Shown here piece by piece: positions 13,518-15,111 of a stretch of 15,111 nt of DNA. This stretch comes from Firmicutes bacterium UBA993 (GTDB lineage Bacteria; Bacillota; Dethiobacteria; DTU022). Every line of letters starts with the position of its first letter. Within the stretch, counting starts at the first letter, position 1. The stretch is from assembly GCA_002292015.1 (NCBI GenBank), contig DBBD01000028.1, forward strand, positions 35,817-50,927, written 5' to 3'. A program made the translations under genes and the position numbers. The notes beneath the pieces were generated by a model. The model was not told the DNA's origin, did no database searches, and worked only from the letters and a program-made list of their open reading frames with translations.

Positions 13518-15111
13518 GTGCGCCGTTTTAGCGCAATCTATAACCGCGAGGGCTTTACGTTGGCTGAGATTCTGGTGGCCATAAGCGTGCTTTTGATCAT
13601 CCTGGTCGCCGCTGCCCCGCTCTTCGTGCATATCGTACAAGCCTCTCAGGCCAACAAAATCCGCCTTGAAGCCACCAGGCTCGCCGGCAGCGAAATCGAG
13701 CGCATACGCGCCCTGCCCTACAAAGATGTGGGCAATATCGGCGGCAGCCCGCACGGCGTTATCGAGCGGGAAAGAGCGATCGTTTTAAACGGCGTGGCCT
13801 TTTCCGTCACCACCGATGTCTGGTGGTGGGATGACCCCAGCGACCAAATCGGCGGGGCCGGGCCAGGCACAGACCGCATCCCTTACGACTATAAGCGAGT
13901 CAGGGTCTCTGTGACCGCCCCCGGGCTGTTTACCGGAGCGGTAGTTGCACAACAGGATCTGGACACCCTGACCTCCATGGAGGGCGCAGAAGAAGCATTT
14001 CCCGGCGGCAATATCAGGCTGACCGCCCAGCGGGGCTGGAAGACCGGCCCGGAAGAGATCCCGGTGGCGGGGGCGAGGGTTCGGCTCGATACCGGACCCG
14101 ACGCGCCGAAGACGCTGTGGACTGACAATTTCGGCCGGGCGCTCTTCGCCATTTTGCGTGAGGGCGACTATACGGTCAGCCTTACCGCTCCGGCGGGCAT
14201 GATGGTCCGCCCCGATCAGCTTGCCCTATCCACCACGGTTACACTGGGTGTAACAAACGAGCTGACCGTGGATATGGAGCATCCCGCGCGGCTTTCTTTG
14301 CGCTTGCGGGACTGCGTTACCGGTGCACCTGTCGCCAACCGCTCGGGCACGGTGACCTTGGTCCGGCCTTACGGCGGGGAGCAACAGTTTCCTTTTACGA
14401 CCGATACAAACGGCGTAATCGGCGATATTTTCGGACCTCTATGGCCGGTCGGCGGCGCTCCGGAAGGGCACCCAGGCGCCTACAGCTTAAGAATCCACGG
14501 TGTGGCGGGCTATACTACTTACGACATGGCCCAACTCCACCTGAACCAGGTGAAGCCGCTTTTGCCGGACGGCAGACCGTGGGACGGTACCTTTGCCCGC
14601 CCGAACACCAGCCTTGATCTGGTTGTCAATTTACGTCCGATATTCTACCGTGAGCCGGATCCTAGCCCTTTCCAGCCAGCCAGGGTATTTAATGAGCTGG
14701 CCGTCACCGGCGGCGAACTGGCCTTAACCACAGCTGGCGAAGAGCACGATTTCCGGCTTAGCACGACCTATGCTGCAGTAGCTTTGCCGGATAGATCTTA
14801 TTGGCGCGGCTACCGCTTCAGGGTTGACGTCCCGCTAACCGTCACTCACTTAATCGGCGGTGGCAACGAAGCAGGCTTCGTTTGCGCCATTTACGAGGCT
14901 GACGGCAACAGGCCGACTGCGCTTCTCGGGTCGGTCAACTTTTCCGGCAGTAGCCGCCAGCAGGTCGTGGCTTTGACCACATCTGTGGATTTGGTACCGG
15001 GCCAAGACTATATCATCGCCCAGGGCAGAAATACGGGCGACGGGGTGCACCACCGAGTCGGCTCCATAAATGCCGGCCAGATTGACAACAATACCCATCT
15101 TACTGGCTGGT
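13518..15111 (+). CDS. Large pilin-like surface protein, PilV-type N-terminus, possible tip adhesin (3' end off the window)
   Basis: The frame is open from GTG 13518 to the right edge, 531 codons without a stop. GGGAGG (13503-13508) lies nine bases upstream. The leader MRRFSAIYNREG is followed by FTLAEILVAISVLLIILVAA: Gly at -1, Glu at +5 (residue 17). Residues to about 150 form a PilV-like pilin domain (LAGSEIERIRALPY, VWWWDDPSD, DYKRVRVSVTAP). From about 163 a Gly- and Pro-rich beta segment, VAGARVRLDTGPDAPKTLWT followed by GDYTVSLTAP, looks like a carboxypeptidase-regulatory/Cna-B-like fold. A similar one spans about 255-345, and from about 390 comes a third beta domain I do not recognise. 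Typical minor pilins are 150-200 residues. The pilus-tip adhesin role is inference. Confidence 0.85.
   Translation, partial: MRRFSAIYNREGFTLAEILVAISVLLIILVAAAPLFVHIVQASQANKIRLEATRLAGSEIERIRALPYKDVGNIGGSPHGVIERERAIVLNGVAFSVTTDVWWWDDPSDQIGGAGPGTDRIPYDYKRVRVSVTAPGLFTGAVVAQQDLDTLTSMEGAEEAFPGGNIRLTAQRGWKTGPEEIPVAGARVRLDTGPDAPKTLWTDNFGRALFAILREGDYTVSLTAPAGMMVRPDQLALSTTVTLGVTNELTVDMEHPARLSLRLRDCVTGAPVANRSGTVTLVRPYGGEQQFPFTTDTNGVIGDIFGPLWPVGGAPEGHPGAYSLRIHGVAGYTTYDMAQLHLNQVKPLLPDGRPWDGTFARPNTSLDLVVNLRPIFYREPDPSPFQPARVFNELAVTGGELALTTAGEEHDFRLSTTYAAVALPDRSYWRGYRFRVDVPLTVTHLIGGGNEAGFVCAIYEADGNRPTALLGSVNFSGSSRQQVVALTTSVDLVPGQDYIIAQGRNTGDGVHHRVGSINAGQIDNNTHLTGW

Noticed and set aside
13289..13531. Short open frames across the riboswitch leader
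   Set aside because: They lie on the conserved aptamer and terminator structure, have no Shine-Dalgarno, and give no recognisable protein.
13446..15098. Minus-strand open frames opposite the large pilin-like gene
   Set aside because: The opposite frame has a prepilin signal, a good Shine-Dalgarno and 531 codons without a stop; the antisense frames show low-complexity composition only.
1..15111. CRISPR arrays, tRNA or rRNA genes, insertion sequences with a transposase
   Set aside because: No regularly spaced repeats, cloverleaf-like sequence, rRNA core or transposase frame was seen on either strand.

Overview
The window reads as a chromosomal segment of a Clostridia-type Firmicute of medium GC content. 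This is inferred from three things: an efp gene beside a small acidic protein of the kind I know next to efp in clostridia, an aroE-pilB-aroK-aroQ-pepP-efp order, and type IV pilus genes with no outer-membrane secretin in sight. Two divergent operons meet at about 6187-6381.

Minus strand, transcribed leftwards from an extended -10 promoter near 6220: aroE, pilB-type assembly ATPase, a GspH/FimT-like pseudopilin, aroK, aroQ, an M24 aminopeptidase P, efp, and a small acidic protein cut by the left edge. Spacing is tight, with several overlaps, so shikimate enzymes, pilus parts and translation factors are probably co-transcribed.

Plus strand, 6382-12142: pilD prepilin peptidase, three minor pilin-like proteins (PilV-, PilW/GspJ- and PilX-like), then pilM, pilN, pilO and pilC. 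With pilB on the other strand this is the inner assembly machine of a type IV pilus or pseudopilus. No retraction ATPase (PilT) and no obvious major pilin is visible. PilC has to be extended upstream to a CTG codon at 10910, because the conserved N-terminal domain and a well-placed Shine-Dalgarno lie there.

12143-13242 holds a two-gene HEPN/MNT nucleotidyltransferase (HepT/MntA-like) cassette with its own promoter. It is bracketed by two copies of a 16-base direct repeat, with a third, degenerate copy downstream.

13243-15111 is the most interesting part. A promoter whose -35/-10 spacer is largely a 12-T run drives a leader containing a class I cyclic-di-GMP (GEMM-I) riboswitch and a terminator-like stem. 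The leader runs into a large GTG-initiated prepilin-like gene, open at the right edge (531 codons visible), with beta-rich domains that look like a surface or tip adhesin. Together the signals suggest a pilus-tip adhesin controlled by c-di-GMP and perhaps by phase variation of the promoter spacer. Weak start codons (TTG, GTG, CTG, possibly ATT) are concentrated in the pilus genes, whereas the housekeeping genes begin with ATG.
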